Both the position numbers and the translations under genes were made by a program. The notes beneath the pieces are model-generated. The model saw only the letters and a program-made list of their open reading frames with translations, did no database searches and was not told the DNA's origin. Of a DNA stretch of 64,000 bases, positions 43,241-53,273 are shown in pieces (within the stretch, counting starts at the first letter, position 1; each line of letters opens with the position of its first letter). Source of the stretch: Hyphomonas atlantica corrig. (GTDB lineage: Bacteria > Pseudomonadota > Alphaproteobacteria > Caulobacterales > Hyphomonadaceae); NCBI RefSeq assembly GCF_000682715.1, contig NZ_AWFH01000012.1, positions 1 through 64,000 of the forward strand, given 5' to 3'.

Positions 43241-44413
43241 ATGATTCCGAACACATATCCCACATTGAACTTCGATCTCGGCGAAACTGCCGACATGATC
43301 CGCGAAACGGTGGCAAGTTTTACCCAGAACGAGCTTGCGCCTCGCGCTGCCGAAATTGATCGGACGGACACATTCCCCCGCGATCTGTTGCCGAAGATGG
43401 GCGAGCTCGGCTTGCTGGGCATCACCGTCGAGGAAGAATGGGGCGGCACCGGACTTGGCTATCTAGAACATGTCGTCGCGATGGAAGAAATTTCCCGGGC
43501 GTCGGCCTCGGTTGGCCTCTCCTATGGCGCGCACTCCAATCTGTGCGTGAACCAGCTACGACGCTGGGGGAATGATGACCAGAAATCCCGCTACCTGCCC
43601 AAGTTGATTTCCGGAGAGCATTTGGGCGCGCTCGCGATGAGTGAGAGCGGCGCGGGCTCAGATGTCGTATCCATGAAACTGCGCGCAGAGAAAAAAGGCG
43701 ACCGCTATGTGCTGAACGGCACGAAGATGTGGATCACCAATGCGCCGGACGCGGACACGTTGGTTGTCTATGCCAAGACAGAGCCCGAGGCCGGATCGCG
43801 CGGCATCACCGCGTTCCTGATCGAACGGGATTTCCAGGGTTTCTCCGTGGCGCAGAAGCTGGACAAACTCGGCATGCGTGGGTCCGAGACAGGCGAGCTG
43901 GTTTTCGATAATTGCGAAGTACCGGAAGAAAACGTCATGGGCCCGCTGAATGGTGGTGTTGGCGTTCTGATGAGCGGCCTGGATTACGAGCGCGCGGTGC
44001 TGTCTGCTGGCCCGACCGGCATCATGCAAGCCTGCATGGATGTCGTGGTCCCGTACATCCATGACCGGAAACAGTTCGGTCAATCGATTGGCGAATTCCA
44101 GTTGATCCAGGGCAAGCTGGCGGACATGTATGTCCAGATGAATGCGGCGAAAGCGTACGTTTATGCTGTGGCCAAAGCCTGTGACCGGGGCGAGACGACC
44201 CGCAAGGATGCCGCTGGCGCCATTCTGTATGCGGCCGAAACCGCCACCAAATTGGCGCTTGATGCGATCCAGATTCTGGGCGGCAATGGTTATATCAATG
44301 AATACCCGACCGGACGTCTGCTTCGCGATTCCAAGCTCTACGAGATCGGGGCAGGCACGTCGGAAATCCGCCGTTGGTTGATTGGCCGGGAGCTTTTCGG
44401 CGAAACGGCTTAA
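43241..44413 (+). CDS. liuA: Isovaleryl-CoA dehydrogenase
   Basis: 390 aa acyl-CoA dehydrogenase. The catalytic Glu lies at residue 250 in [15 protein letters not shown], the position used by isovaleryl-CoA dehydrogenases, and the position occupied by Glu in most other family members reads [24 protein letters not shown] and the FAD-binding WITNAP segment are present. It oxidises isovaleryl-CoA to 3-methylcrotonyl-CoA in leucine degradation. Its stop overlaps the convergent patatin gene (TTAA). Confidence 0.9.
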   Translation: MIPNTYPTLNFDLGETADMIRETVASFTQNELAPRAAEIDRTDTFPRDLLPKMGELGLLGITVEEEWGGTGLGYLEHVVAMEEISRASASVGLSYGAHSNLCVNQLRRWGNDDQKSRYLPKLISGEHLGALAMSESGAGSDVVSMKLRAEKKGDRYVLNGTKMWITNAPDADTLVVYAKTEPEAGSRGITAFLIERDFQGFSVAQKLDKLGMRGSETGELVFDNCEVPEENVMGPLNGGVGVLMSGLDYERAVLSAGPTGIMQACMDVVVPYIHDRKQFGQSIGEFQLIQGKLADMYVQMNAAKAYVYAVAKACDRGETTRKDAAGAILYAAETATKLALDAIQILGGNGYINEYPTGRLLRDSKLYEIGAGTSEIRRWLIGRELFGETA

Positions 44414-46206
44414 GCTGGGCAGCACAATTCCTTGATTTTCTTGCCTTCGAAGGCTTTCATCGTGGCGACATAGCCAGCCTCGACGGTTTCATCATATGCG
44501 TCCCAGTCGCGCAATTGCACATCGGCCAGTTGTGGCAGGACAAGAACATCGGCCATGTCGTGGCCGAATTTCGTGTCTGCACGGATTGTGGCCGTGCGCA
44601 TCAACAGGCCTGCAATTGGGGGCGGGCTGGAGAAGCCATTGTTGAACACCCAGCGGAAAAAGCCCGGTGGATCTCGGAATTCAGCGAGATCCATGTTCTC
44701 CGGCTGGCGAGTCACGTCGGACCCGATGACAAACCCACGATGCATGTCACGCATGATGTCCGCCGGAAAATTGTTCAGCACCGCGCCATCCACCAGCAGG
44801 TCTTGCCCATCCACGACCGGTGGAAGAATGCCGGGCAGGGAGATAGTGGCGCGAAGGGCATGACGCAGTAAACCCTCGCGATGGATGCGCGTGGCGCCGC
44901 TGGTGAGATTGGTTGAGGTGCAGAAGAAAGGCAGGTGCAGGTCGCCAATTTCGGCTTCGCCAAAATGTTCTTTCAGACGCGCATTCACCCGCGCACCTTT
45001 GACCATGCCGACCACCGGCAGATGGTAATCGCCGAGCGGGTTGCTCTCCACGAATGCTTTCCGGATGCGGAGTTCGATTTCAGCATCACTCCACCCCATG
45101 GCGACGCAGGCGGCCACGACAGACCCCATTGAGGCGCCACCCGTGAAGTCGATCGGTATGCCCATTTCCCGCATCGCTTTCACAGCGCCAATATGGGAAT
45201 AGGCGCGCGCGCCGCCGCCAGACAGGATCAAACCGACTGAGACGCCAGCCATAATGCGGGCGAGCCTATCGCAATCATTCCCCTCGACCTGGTTCCAGTG
45301 GAATACGCGGGTCGCGCCGGACGCGGCGACCCATTCGGCGGGCTTCGCACCGCGACGCTGGTCGCCATGATGCAGCAACACGACGTCGACCAGCTTCATT
45401 GCTCGCGCCGGAGACTCATCATCCGGCATCAATGGGTTGGACGGTCGGGCATCGGCGCGGCCAACGACCCAGATCCGATCCGCCTGACGCATGGAGAGCC
45501 GGAACCAGGCATTGTCCCCAATGGCCGAGATCAGGATCACGACATCATGCGTGCGTTCAAGCTCGTCAAAATAGGCGGCCGGGCGCTCATCCCCCATAGA
45601 CTCATCAACGATGATGGCTTTTCGGCCAAGCCTCTCCAGGGCCTGTTTGAGTGAGCGTGCCCGCAGCTTCAGGTCGATCGTCGGGGAGGTGGCCACCAGC
45701 GTGTAGACTTTCGGCGCAGCGCTCGCCACGCGGTCACCAGATTTGCCAAGCCGCTGCAGGATCACGCGAATCATGGATTCCAGCAATTCCGGCTCGGCGC
45801 GGACCATTCGGTCCCATCCCTTGCGAGACACACCGACCACCTCAGTGTCGCGCAGCGCGTAAACCGAGCTGGTATGTGGCGCATCATTTGGCTGGCCATC
45901 ACCCGTCAGGTCTACGCCGCCCAGGAATAGCGACATTTCACCTGCCGGTTCGCCAGAGCGAATATGTCCAATGAATTCAGTCTTGGCGTGCGGGCCTTCG
46001 CGGAAGATGCCCAGCGTTCCGGACAAGACGAAATAGAGCGTGTCGGCGGCTTCTCCGGCCAGGTAAAGCGGCTTACCGGCAGGGATGGAAAACCATTTGG
46101 CTTCCTTGCCCGCGGCCCGCATGGCGCGGCGAGGCACATCTTTCAGGAATTCAATGGCCCTGAGGCGGGGAGTGATATCGAAGCCCATGTTGGTGAACAT
46201 GCCCAT
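44410..46206 (-). CDS. Patatin-like phospholipase with cyclic-nucleotide-binding domain (NTE/RssA type)
   Basis: 598 aa. The N-terminal Crp-like cNMP-binding fold spans about 20-140 ([36 protein letters not shown]). The C-terminal patatin domain has the oxyanion motif [13 protein letters not shown], the nucleophile motif GASMGS and the catalytic DGA in [11 protein letters not shown]. It is a lysophospholipase or esterase; binding of a cyclic nucleotide may control it. The middle region is less conserved. Confidence 0.9.
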   Translation of the reverse strand: MGMFTNMGFDITPRLRAIEFLKDVPRRAMRAAGKEAKWFSIPAGKPLYLAGEAADTLYFVLSGTLGIFREGPHAKTEFIGHIRSGEPAGEMSLFLGGVDLTGDGQPNDAPHTSSVYALRDTEVVGVSRKGWDRMVRAEPELLESMIRVILQRLGKSGDRVASAAPKVYTLVATSPTIDLKLRARSLKQALERLGRKAIIVDESMGDERPAAYFDELERTHDVVILISAIGDNAWFRLSMRQADRIWVVGRADARPSNPLMPDDESPARAMKLVDVVLLHHGDQRRGAKPAEWVAASGATRVFHWNQVEGNDCDRLARIMAGVSVGLILSGGGARAYSHIGAVKAMREMGIPIDFTGGASMGSVVAACVAMGWSDAEIELRIRKAFVESNPLGDYHLPVVGMVKGARVNARLKEHFGEAEIGDLHLPFFCTSTNLTSGATRIHREGLLRHALRATISLPGILPPVVDGQDLLVDGAVLNNFPADIMRDMHRGFVIGSDVTRQPENMDLAEFRDPPGFFRWVFNNGFSSPPPIAGLLMRTATIRADTKFGHDMADVLVLPQLADVQLRDWDAYDETVEAGYVATMKAFEGKKIKELCCPA

Positions 46207-46324
46207 TTCGATTCCCTTTTCATAGCCTTTCGATCATCCTGTGTGTTTCAAATTCGCATGACGTCCGCGTGACACGCGCGCCGCACGCCGCTAAGCAGGC
46301 ACAAAAATTCCAGTGGGAGGCTTT

Positions 46325-47932
46325 ATGCCGGTTCTGAAATCCAGCCTAGATGTTTCGGGAAGCAAATTTGCCGCCAACAAGGCCGCGATGGAGACGCTTC
46401 TTGCCGAACTGCGTGAGAAGACGTTCGAAGCATCCCTCGGGGGACCTGAAGCATCCCGCCAGCGCCATGTAGACCGGGGCAAATTGTTGCCGCGCGAACG
46501 TGTCGAACGGTTGCTGGATCCGGGCTCTGCATTCCTGGAGATTGGCGCGCTGGCCGCGAATGGGATGTATGACAATGAAGCCCCCGGCGCGGGCCTGATC
46601 ACGGGTGTTGGCCGGGTCGAGGGGCGCGAGTGTCTGATCGTTTGCAATGATGCGACGGTCAAGGGCGGCGCGTATTTTCCGATGACGGTAAAGAAACACC
46701 TCCGCGCGCAGGAAGTCGCACTGGAGAACCATTTGCCGTGCATCTATCTGGTCGATTCTGGTGGCGCGAACCTGCCGCACCAGTCGGAAGTTTTCCCGGA
46801 TCGAGAGCATTTCGGGCGCATCTTCTACAATCAGGCCCAGATGAGTGCGAAGGGCATCCCCCAGATCGCCTCTGTGATGGGAAGCTGTACGGCGGGTGGC
46901 GCGTATGTACCGGCTATGTCGGATGAAACAATCATCGTGCGCAAGCAGGGCACGATCTTCCTTGGCGGCCCGCCGCTGGTGAAGGCTGCGACGGGGGAGG
47001 TAATCTCCGCCGAAGACCTTGGCGGCGCGGATGTGCATACGCGCCAGTCCGGCGTGGCAGACCATTATGCAGCTCATGACTCCCATGCGCTTGCTATTGT
47101 CCGGTCCATTGTCCGCACACTGGCAAAGCCGAAACCGCAGCCCTTTGATCTTACCGATCCGGCAGAGCCTCTTTATGACCCCGCGGAGTTGCATGGGCTG
47201 GTACCACAGGATGTGCGGGAGCCTTACGATGCCCGTGAAGTGATCGCTCGTCTTGTCGATGGCTCCGAATTCCACGAGTTCAAGAAACTTTATGGCGAGA
47301 CGCTGGTCTGCGGCTTTGCGCGGCTTTATGGCATGCCGGTGGCAATTCTGGCCAATAACGGCATCCTGTTCTCGGAAAGCGCGCAAAAGGCCGCGCACTT
47401 CATCGAACTGGCGGACCAGCGTCGCATTCCGCTGGTCTTCCTGCAGAACATTACCGGCTTCATGGTTGGCTCGAAATACGAGGCAGGCGGCATTGCCAAG
47501 GATGGTGCCAAGATGGTCACCGCTGTGGCGACAGCAAGCGTGCCGAAATTTACCGTGGTGACCGGCGGCAGTTTTGGAGCCGGCAATTACGGTATGTGCG
47601 GTCGGGCCTACAGCCCACGCTTCCTGTTCATGTGGCCGAACTCGCGCATCTCCGTCATGGGCGGCGAACAGGCGGCCAGCGTTCTGGCCACGGTCAAGCG
47701 CGACGGCATCGAGCGCAAGGGTGGTGAATGGTCCGCCGAGGAAGAGGACAATTTCAAACAGCCGATCCGCGACCTCTACGAGGCCGAAGGCTCTCCCTAC
47801 TTCTCCACGGCGCGCCTCTGGGATGATGGCATCATCGACCCGGCTGATACCCGCCGTGTCCTTGGCCTCGCCCTGTCAGCCAGCCTCAATGCTCCGTTCC
47901 CGGACAGGGGGTTCGGCGTGTTCCGGATGTAG
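46325..47932 (+). CDS. liuB: Methylcrotonyl-CoA carboxylase beta subunit (carboxyltransferase)
   Basis: 535 aa, the expected length. The crotonase-fold carboxyltransferase signature [18 protein letters not shown], QHRxL-type [27 protein letters not shown] and [25 protein letters not shown] segment mark the MccB branch. GGGAGG precedes the ATG at 46325. It pairs with the alpha subunit encoded at 53274. Carboxylates 3-methylcrotonyl-CoA to 3-methylglutaconyl-CoA in leucine degradation. The next gene starts 2 nt after its stop. Confidence 0.93.
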   Translation: MPVLKSSLDVSGSKFAANKAAMETLLAELREKTFEASLGGPEASRQRHVDRGKLLPRERVERLLDPGSAFLEIGALAANGMYDNEAPGAGLITGVGRVEGRECLIVCNDATVKGGAYFPMTVKKHLRAQEVALENHLPCIYLVDSGGANLPHQSEVFPDREHFGRIFYNQAQMSAKGIPQIASVMGSCTAGGAYVPAMSDETIIVRKQGTIFLGGPPLVKAATGEVISAEDLGGADVHTRQSGVADHYAAHDSHALAIVRSIVRTLAKPKPQPFDLTDPAEPLYDPAELHGLVPQDVREPYDAREVIARLVDGSEFHEFKKLYGETLVCGFARLYGMPVAILANNGILFSESAQKAAHFIELADQRRIPLVFLQNITGFMVGSKYEAGGIAKDGAKMVTAVATASVPKFTVVTGGSFGAGNYGMCGRAYSPRFLFMWPNSRISVMGGEQAASVLATVKRDGIERKGGEWSAEEEDNFKQPIRDLYEAEGSPYFSTARLWDDGIIDPADTRRVLGLALSASLNAPFPDRGFGVFRM

Positions 47933-47934
47933 AC

Positions 47935-48468
47935 ATGAGCAAGTATAGCGAGCTAGTCACTTCGATAGGTCCCTATGCTTGGGAACTCACGCTTGCAATA
48001 CTCTTTACTCTGATAGGCGCCGTCTTCTCTCGACACGAGATCGGAAAACGCGAGCGTCGCGCTGTTGTGAAAGAGATCATCACGATTCAACGGCGGCTTT
48101 TCAATTTTGCTACACGAAATTGGACCCAAGAAGGCGGCAACCGCGAGGTGTGGATGATCGAGCTACTTGTAGAACGAGTCGGCACGTTGCGCACGATGGT
48201 AACTTCTAAAGACAAACTGCCAGAGAAGCTCGATCAGTATTTCACATCATATGAAGTCGCATTGCAGGAGTTCGGAGCCATCTTCACCTCTGCTGTGCGA
48301 AGAGGTGAACGCTTTTGGAAAGCGTATGAGCGTACCACATTTACGGCGCGCCAATTGAGCCGTACTCTTTCAAAGCACTACACAGCTGAGCAGTTGGAAG
48401 TGTTTGATCAGTTCGATGGGGCAAGAGACTCCCTTCGCCAATCGAGCGACACAAGTTTTCTGACGTGA
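47935..48468 (+). CDS. Hypothetical single-TM protein, AT-richer
   Basis: 177 aa with one N-terminal membrane helix (ELTLAILFTLIGAVFS) and then a helical, basic soluble domain. No family recognised. Codon use and base composition (many AAT, TTT, CGA, AGT) look AT-richer than the neighbours, suggesting recent acquisition, yet the start is only 2 nt after the mccB stop, so it is expressed with that gene. It separates mccB from the NAD(P)H-oxidoreductase gene. Function not assignable. Confidence 0.65.
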   Translation: MSKYSELVTSIGPYAWELTLAILFTLIGAVFSRHEIGKRERRAVVKEIITIQRRLFNFATRNWTQEGGNREVWMIELLVERVGTLRTMVTSKDKLPEKLDQYFTSYEVALQEFGAIFTSAVRRGERFWKAYERTTFTARQLSRTLSKHYTAEQLEVFDQFDGARDSLRQSSDTSFLT

Positions 48469-48549
48469 AATTGTCAGTAGTAATCCTACGTATAAGGCCG
48501 CATCGCCACGCGTGGTAAACAGTTCTTGTTACCGACAGGAGGCTGACCC

Positions 48550-49137
48550 GTGTCCAAGAAAATCTGCATCATTGACGGCCATCCGGATGCAAATCCGGAC
48601 CATCTTATCCATGCGCTTTGCAATGCATACGAAGCCGGTGCGGTGGAGGAGGGGCATCAAGTGTCGCGCATCAACGTCGGCGGCATGGACGTGCCCTTCC
48701 TGAACTCTCAGGACGAGTTCGATACACCTCCGCCTGAGCCCATTCTGAGTTTGCGGGAGCAGATCGGCGTTGCGGACCATCTCGTCATCGCCTTTCCGCT
48801 CTGGATGGGCGGCATGCCGGCCCGGCTGAAGGCGTTTCTGGAACAGGCAGCGCGTGCGGGTTTCTTTCTGAAGCCAGGCCAGTCTGACCATGAGTGGCCC
48901 GAGCGCATGATGAAGGGCAAGTCTGCGAGGATCATCATCACAATGGGCATGCCGGATTTGATGTACCGTTTCGGAATGGATGCGGGTGCCTTGAAAGCTC
49001 TGGAGCGCGGTGTGCTTGGCCTGTCCGGCTTCAAGCCGATGCATCACACCATCATTGGCAGTGTGGGCGCGCTGACAGAGTCGAAGATCGAATCGTGGAT
49101 GACTTTCATGAAGGAGATCGGTGGCGAAGCCGTTTGA
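48550..49137 (+). CDS. Flavodoxin-fold NAD(P)H dehydrogenase (quinone)
   Basis: 195 aa. FMN-binding flavodoxin-like fold with IIDGHPDANPDHL at the start and IAFPLWMGGMPARLKAFLEQA in the middle, of the KefF/MdaB/YwrO group. The GTG start at 48550 has AGGAGG upstream; no ATG fits. It likely reduces quinones with NAD(P)H in the cytoplasm. It lies between two leucine-degradation genes but has no clear pathway link. Confidence 0.83.
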   Translation: MSKKICIIDGHPDANPDHLIHALCNAYEAGAVEEGHQVSRINVGGMDVPFLNSQDEFDTPPPEPILSLREQIGVADHLVIAFPLWMGGMPARLKAFLEQAARAGFFLKPGQSDHEWPERMMKGKSARIIITMGMPDLMYRFGMDAGALKALERGVLGLSGFKPMHHTIIGSVGALTESKIESWMTFMKEIGGEAV

Positions 49138-49254
49138 TCGCTTTCATTACATCTTCGTCGTGAACGTCTTTTCACGCATCATTACCAGCCATTTCGCGTA
49201 CCTTCGTCTCTGTCGCGGTCCCCTGCGACACCTGAAGTGAGAAGGAGTTCGAAT

Positions 49255-49563
49255 ATGATCAGACGCAGCAGCTTTCTCGTGACAGCCGCCATGATGACGG
49301 CCCTGATGGGCCATGCGGGCGAAATGCCCGACTTCTCGCAGTTGGATCTGGATGATGATGGCCTGATCAGTGAGGACGAGTTTGTGAGCCATCATGCCAA
49401 CGCAGGCGCGGCCAGCGAGGCAGAGGCGAAGGCCCGGTTCACCAAGCTTGACCTGAACTCGAATGGTACCGTGTCCGAAGAAGAACTGGCAGACGCTCTT
49501 GCTGCCTGGCGGGGACGGTCCGAAGACAGCGCTGTCATGACGGCGTCCCAACCGGCTCGGTAG
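49255..49563 (+). CDS. Secreted EF-hand protein
   Basis: 102 aa with a signal peptide (about residues 1-22) and two EF-hand loops: DLDDDGLISEDEF and DLNSNGTVSEEEL, each with the typical Asp/Asn/Gly/Glu positions. A Ca2+-binding periplasmic protein. AAGGAG precedes the ATG at 49255. Followed by a strong terminator. Confidence 0.85.
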   Translation: MIRRSSFLVTAAMMTALMGHAGEMPDFSQLDLDDDGLISEDEFVSHHANAGAASEAEAKARFTKLDLNSNGTVSEEELADALAAWRGRSEDSAVMTASQPAR

Positions 49564-49585
49564 GGAAGCCATCAGGCAGGTGCTG

Positions 49586-49616
49586 AAGGGGTCCGCCGGT
49601 CCTGCGGACCCCTTTT
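49586..49616 (+). terminator. Rho-independent terminator after the EF-hand gene
   Basis: AAGGGGTCCGC pairs with GCGGACCCCTT around a CGGTCCT loop, ending in a short T run. Confidence 0.82.
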
Positions 49617-49646
49617 CATTTGAGGCCGATACGGTAAACACGCGCG

Positions 49647-50693
49647 ATGTCTGAAGCGCACTCGTCCACGGCGAACAGGTTTGATCTCATCCGTCTGGCG
49701 CTCGCCTCGACGGTATTTGTCTACCACGCCATCGTTTTGTCATCGCTCGCGCCAATGAGTGGGTTGGAGGCAGGATGGGGCCAGCTCGCAGAAATCGCCA
49801 TTCAAGGCTTCTTCATCGTGTCCGGCGCTTTGGTGGCGGGATCTCTGGTGCGATCCCAAGGTCTTGCGGACTATGCGGGAAAGCGGGTGCGAAGGCTGTA
49901 TCCGGCCTATCTGGTCGTTGTCTTGATCCCAGCAATCATCTGTTTGCTGATGGGCGGAGACGTTCGAGGCGTCGGCGAGTACATCGCGGCCAATCTGGTT
50001 TTCCTGAATTTCCTGTCGCCTGACTTGCCGGGCGTGTTTGAAGGCAACCGCTTCACGGAAGCGAACGGCGCACTTTGGACGCTGAAGATCGAGGTGATGT
50101 TTTATATCTGCCTTCCGGTCATTGGTTGGCTGCTCAGATTGTTCGGACGGGCAAAATGGCTGTTTCTGATCGGAATTTATGCGGCGGGAGAGGCGTGGCG
50201 CCAGCTTGTGCCGGTCATGCTGGATCATCCCGATGCGCCCATGCTTGCGCGTCAGTTGCCAGGCCAGATGGCCTTCTTTGCCAGTGGTATTGCGCTTTGG
50301 CAGATGTGGGGTACCGCAAAGGCGAAGCCACTTTGGTTCGGCGTGCTGGGATTCCTCGTAACCGCTCTTTCATTCGCGCATCCCTGGTTGGAGCCGCTGC
50401 GCGCGGCGGGGCTGACGGGCTTGATAGCTTGCATCGCTTTCCTGCCGGGCCCGGCCTTGTATGCGGCCCGTTTTGGCGACATCAGCTATGGCGTCTACAT
50501 CACGCATTTTCCCATACTACAGGCTTTGGTGGCGCTCGGTGTGTTCGCCTCGTTGGGATATGCGGCCGGATTCATGCTCTCCGCCGCGCTGGTGATCGCC
50601 GCCAGCTATGCGCTGTGGCATCTTGTCGAACGGCGCGCCTTGCGCCCGTCCAGCCACTACCGCAAGGTGGCAGAATACACTGAACAGGAATGA
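49647..50693 (+). CDS. Acyltransferase family 3 membrane protein
   Basis: 348 aa with about ten membrane segments. FDLIRLALASTVFVYHAIV near the N-terminus and FFIVSGALVAGSLVRS follow the family pattern of the OafA/YrhL acetyltransferases, including the His and Arg positions. It is a different gene from the acyltransferase at 4992-6122. It ends 4 nt before the methylglutaconyl-CoA hydratase start, so the two may be co-transcribed although unrelated in function. Confidence 0.85.
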   Translation: MSEAHSSTANRFDLIRLALASTVFVYHAIVLSSLAPMSGLEAGWGQLAEIAIQGFFIVSGALVAGSLVRSQGLADYAGKRVRRLYPAYLVVVLIPAIICLLMGGDVRGVGEYIAANLVFLNFLSPDLPGVFEGNRFTEANGALWTLKIEVMFYICLPVIGWLLRLFGRAKWLFLIGIYAAGEAWRQLVPVMLDHPDAPMLARQLPGQMAFFASGIALWQMWGTAKAKPLWFGVLGFLVTALSFAHPWLEPLRAAGLTGLIACIAFLPGPALYAARFGDISYGVYITHFPILQALVALGVFASLGYAAGFMLSAALVIAASYALWHLVERRALRPSSHYRKVAEYTEQE

Positions 50694-50697
50694 TCCC

Positions 50698-51498
50698 ATG
50701 CGCGATTCCGAATACGATCTCATCACGCTTGAAGCGACGCAGGAGGGCCTCGCCGTCGTTACACTGAACCGCCCGGATGTGCACAACGCATTCAACGCGG
50801 AGCTGATTGCGGAGCTGACAGATGCCTTTCATACGATTGCAGACCAGCGAACGATCCGGATGATGATCCTGCGCGGGGCGGGAAAGAGCTTTTCCGCTGG
50901 CGCAGACCTGAACTGGATGAAGCTGGCGGCAATGCACACGCGCGACGATAACGAACGCGATGCCATGAATTTGGCCGAAATGCTGCGGGCGCTTTACGAG
51001 ATGCCGCAGATGACATTGGCGTTGGTCCAGGGGGCCGCGATGGGCGGCGGCGCGGGCCTTGTGGCGGCGTGTGACGTGGCTGTCGCCATGAAGGGTACGA
51101 AGTTCCGGTTTTCAGAAGTGCGTCTCGGCCTGACCCCTGCCACGATCAGTCCCTACGTCATTGAAGCGATTGGTCCACGCTGGGCGAAAGCACTATTCAC
51201 CACGGCGGAAACGTTCGATGCCGACTATGCCGAGCGGCTCGGGCTCGTGCAGTATGTCGTCGAAACCGAAGCAGACATGACGGCGATGGAGGAGCACCTC
51301 GCAGATCTGGTCTTTGCCGCTGCGCCGGGCGCTGTTGCAGACAGCAAGGCGCTGGTGCGGGACGTGTCGGGTGTGTTCATCGACAAGGACCTCAGCCACG
51401 ATACGTCAAAGCGGATCGCGGCCCGCCGTGCTTCAGAAGAGGGCAAGGAAGGTATCGCCGCCTTCCTGGACAAGCGTCCGCCTAGCTGGGGGAAGTAG
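50698..51498 (+). CDS. liuC: Methylglutaconyl-CoA hydratase (crotonase family)
   Basis: 266 aa crotonase-fold protein: LAVVTLNRPDVHNAFNAEL, GKSFSAGADLNWMK and LVQGAAMGGGAGLVAACDVAVA. The GADLNWMK segment and the company of mccA, mccB and isovaleryl-CoA dehydrogenase identify the leucine-pathway hydratase (3-methylglutaconyl-CoA to HMG-CoA), rather than a general enoyl-CoA hydratase. AGGAA precedes the ATG at 50698. Confidence 0.85.
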   Translation: MRDSEYDLITLEATQEGLAVVTLNRPDVHNAFNAELIAELTDAFHTIADQRTIRMMILRGAGKSFSAGADLNWMKLAAMHTRDDNERDAMNLAEMLRALYEMPQMTLALVQGAAMGGGAGLVAACDVAVAMKGTKFRFSEVRLGLTPATISPYVIEAIGPRWAKALFTTAETFDADYAERLGLVQYVVETEADMTAMEEHLADLVFAAAPGAVADSKALVRDVSGVFIDKDLSHDTSKRIAARRASEEGKEGIAAFLDKRPPSWGK

Positions 51499-51505
51499 GC
51501 TCTCC

Positions 51506-51826
51506 TCAGACGGGGAGGCCCCAGTCTCTCAACACGTGAATCGTTGCGTCGACCGGGTTGATCCCGGTCATTGCCTCAATCTGATTCTGGAAGACGTAGG
51601 CCACAATTCCGAACAGGATGATATAGATCACGAACTGCATCAGGGATTTCAGGATGAAGGCGCCTGCGCTGCCGGCGACAAAGCCAATGGCACCAAGGAT
51701 CAGTGAGCCTGCCACGGGGCTGAGATTGCTGACATCTGCGGCCTGAGTGAAGCCGATGTAACCGCCGACACCTGCGCCGATTATGCCCGCAACACTGCTG
51801 ATCCTGATCCCTGAAGCATAGGCCAT
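51506..51826 (-). CDS. Small membrane protein
   Basis: 106 aa with three hydrophobic segments, Gly/Ala-rich in the first two (IIGAGVGGYIGF, GAIGFVAGSAGAFI). GGGAG precedes the ATG at 51826. No family recognised. It is 7 nt from the convergent end of the hydratase gene. Confidence 0.68.
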   Translation of the reverse strand: MAYASGIRISSVAGIIGAGVGGYIGFTQAADVSNLSPVAGSLILGAIGFVAGSAGAFILKSLMQFVIYIILFGIVAYVFQNQIEAMTGINPVDATIHVLRDWGLPV

Positions 51827-51961
51827 AAGATACTCCCGTGGTTTACCTGCGTTAACCCTTACGATAGCTCGCCGGGCTGTCAAAGGCGGAATTTGGACGG
51901 GCAATCGCCCCCTCGTGGCCGGGCTTGCACCTCGTTTGCGCCGTGTTTGGACCGGATAGAC

Positions 51962-52861
51962 ATGTGGATGACCATGCCGCCCCCCAATTCGACTCGTTTG
52001 CAAATTCGTCTTCATGATGCGCGGGCGGCGCTGCATGCGCGATATGTGCGCGGGCCCGTGTCGCAGGCTGTGTTCGAATTCGTCGCCTTTGGCATCAAGC
52101 AGGGGTGGGCCTGCCTGTTTGGCGGTCTCATGCTTGGCCTGCTCCTGGCCACCTTTCTTTGGTATCCTGAAACGGCGATGCTCAGTCGGTATGATTTCCT
52201 TGTTCTAGGGGCGATCGTGATCCAGGTCGGCATGCTTTGGACTGGGCTGGAGACCTGGGAGGAGGCCAAGGTCATCCTCGTCTTCCACATCGTCGGAACG
52301 GTGATGGAATTGTTCAAGACGGCGCATGGCAGCTGGATCTATCCTGAAGACAGCTTGCTGCGCATCGCGGGCGTGCCGCTTTTCACGGGTTTCATGTATG
52401 CAGCAGTCGGCTCATATCTCGCGCGAGTCTGGCGACTGTTCGAGTTCAGGTTCGACCGATTCCCGCCACTCTGGATTCAGGCTGCCCTTGCCACAGCCAT
52501 CTATGTGAACTTTTTCGCGCATCACTGGCTGCCGGATATCCGGATCGGACTGTTTGCGGCCACGGCGATAGTTTACGGCCCTTGCGTGGTCTGGTTTCGC
52601 GCCGATGACGCGCACAGGCCGATGCCGCTCGTAATCGGCTTCATATTGGTGGCATTGTTCATCTGGTTTGCGGAGAATATTGGCACATTCACCCGCGCCT
52701 GGGCGTATCCGGGCCAGACTGAAGGCTGGCATCCGGTTTCCCTATCCAAGCTCGGCGCATGGTATTTGCTGATGATCATCAGTTTTGTTCTGGTGGCGTG
52801 CGTCCATCGCAGCGGGCAGGCTAGTCAGCGCTCGCTGTCATCTGGGACGCGCAGGCCATGA
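51962..52861 (+). CDS. DUF817 family membrane protein
   Basis: 299 aa with about eight membrane segments; VFEFVAFGIKQGWACLFGGLML, the MELFKTAHGSWIYPE segment and FAENIGTFTRAWAYPGQT are the characteristic conserved stretches. Function unknown; the family is widespread in bacteria. Its last 41 bp overlap the end of the convergent signal-peptide protein gene. Confidence 0.85.
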   Translation: MWMTMPPPNSTRLQIRLHDARAALHARYVRGPVSQAVFEFVAFGIKQGWACLFGGLMLGLLLATFLWYPETAMLSRYDFLVLGAIVIQVGMLWTGLETWEEAKVILVFHIVGTVMELFKTAHGSWIYPEDSLLRIAGVPLFTGFMYAAVGSYLARVWRLFEFRFDRFPPLWIQAALATAIYVNFFAHHWLPDIRIGLFAATAIVYGPCVVWFRADDAHRPMPLVIGFILVALFIWFAENIGTFTRAWAYPGQTEGWHPVSLSKLGAWYLLMIISFVLVACVHRSGQASQRSLSSGTRRP

Positions 52862-53204
52862 AAAGATCGTCGACCACGTCAAAATACTTGATCTCCGCCG
52901 CGCTCAAGGCCTCTCGGCTAACTCCGGCGACTGAGGCGCGCTCATAGATCTGGTCGTCTGGCACGTTTCCTCGCAAGGCGTCGCTCATCAGCATCCAAAG
53001 ACGAACCTGCTGGTCGCCAGCATCCGTGCGGCTCACCCAGTTTCTGACATTTGCTGTGATACAGCCGCAGGCAGGCTCCATTCCCGGAAGCGCCTCATCG
53101 CATTGTTGGGCGAACGCATTCATCACCGGGTCGACATCCAGAAATTCTGCGTTTGCGGGCAGTATCACCAGCAGTGCTGACAGCATAAGGGCCGGGTATT
53201 TCAT
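52821..53204 (-). CDS. Secreted protein, unknown function
   Basis: 127 aa with a signal peptide (LLVILPANAE). The mature part has four cysteines (AQQCDE, PACGCIT, MACASQ). A frame continuing upstream past 53204 is antisense to mccA and not real. No family recognised. Overlaps the DUF817 gene end to end by 41 bp; divergent from mccA, with about 70 bp between them. Confidence 0.68.
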   Translation of the reverse strand: MKYPALMLSALLVILPANAEFLDVDPVMNAFAQQCDEALPGMEPACGCITANVRNWVSRTDAGDQQVRLWMLMSDALRGNVPDDQIYERASVAGVSREALSAAEIKYFDVVDDLFMACASQMTASAD

Positions 53205-53273
53205 ACAGTTTGACCTTCCATAGCAGAGCCCTGATGCTTGTCTTTGTCGACAAAATCGGGTCTTGCTTCTCCC

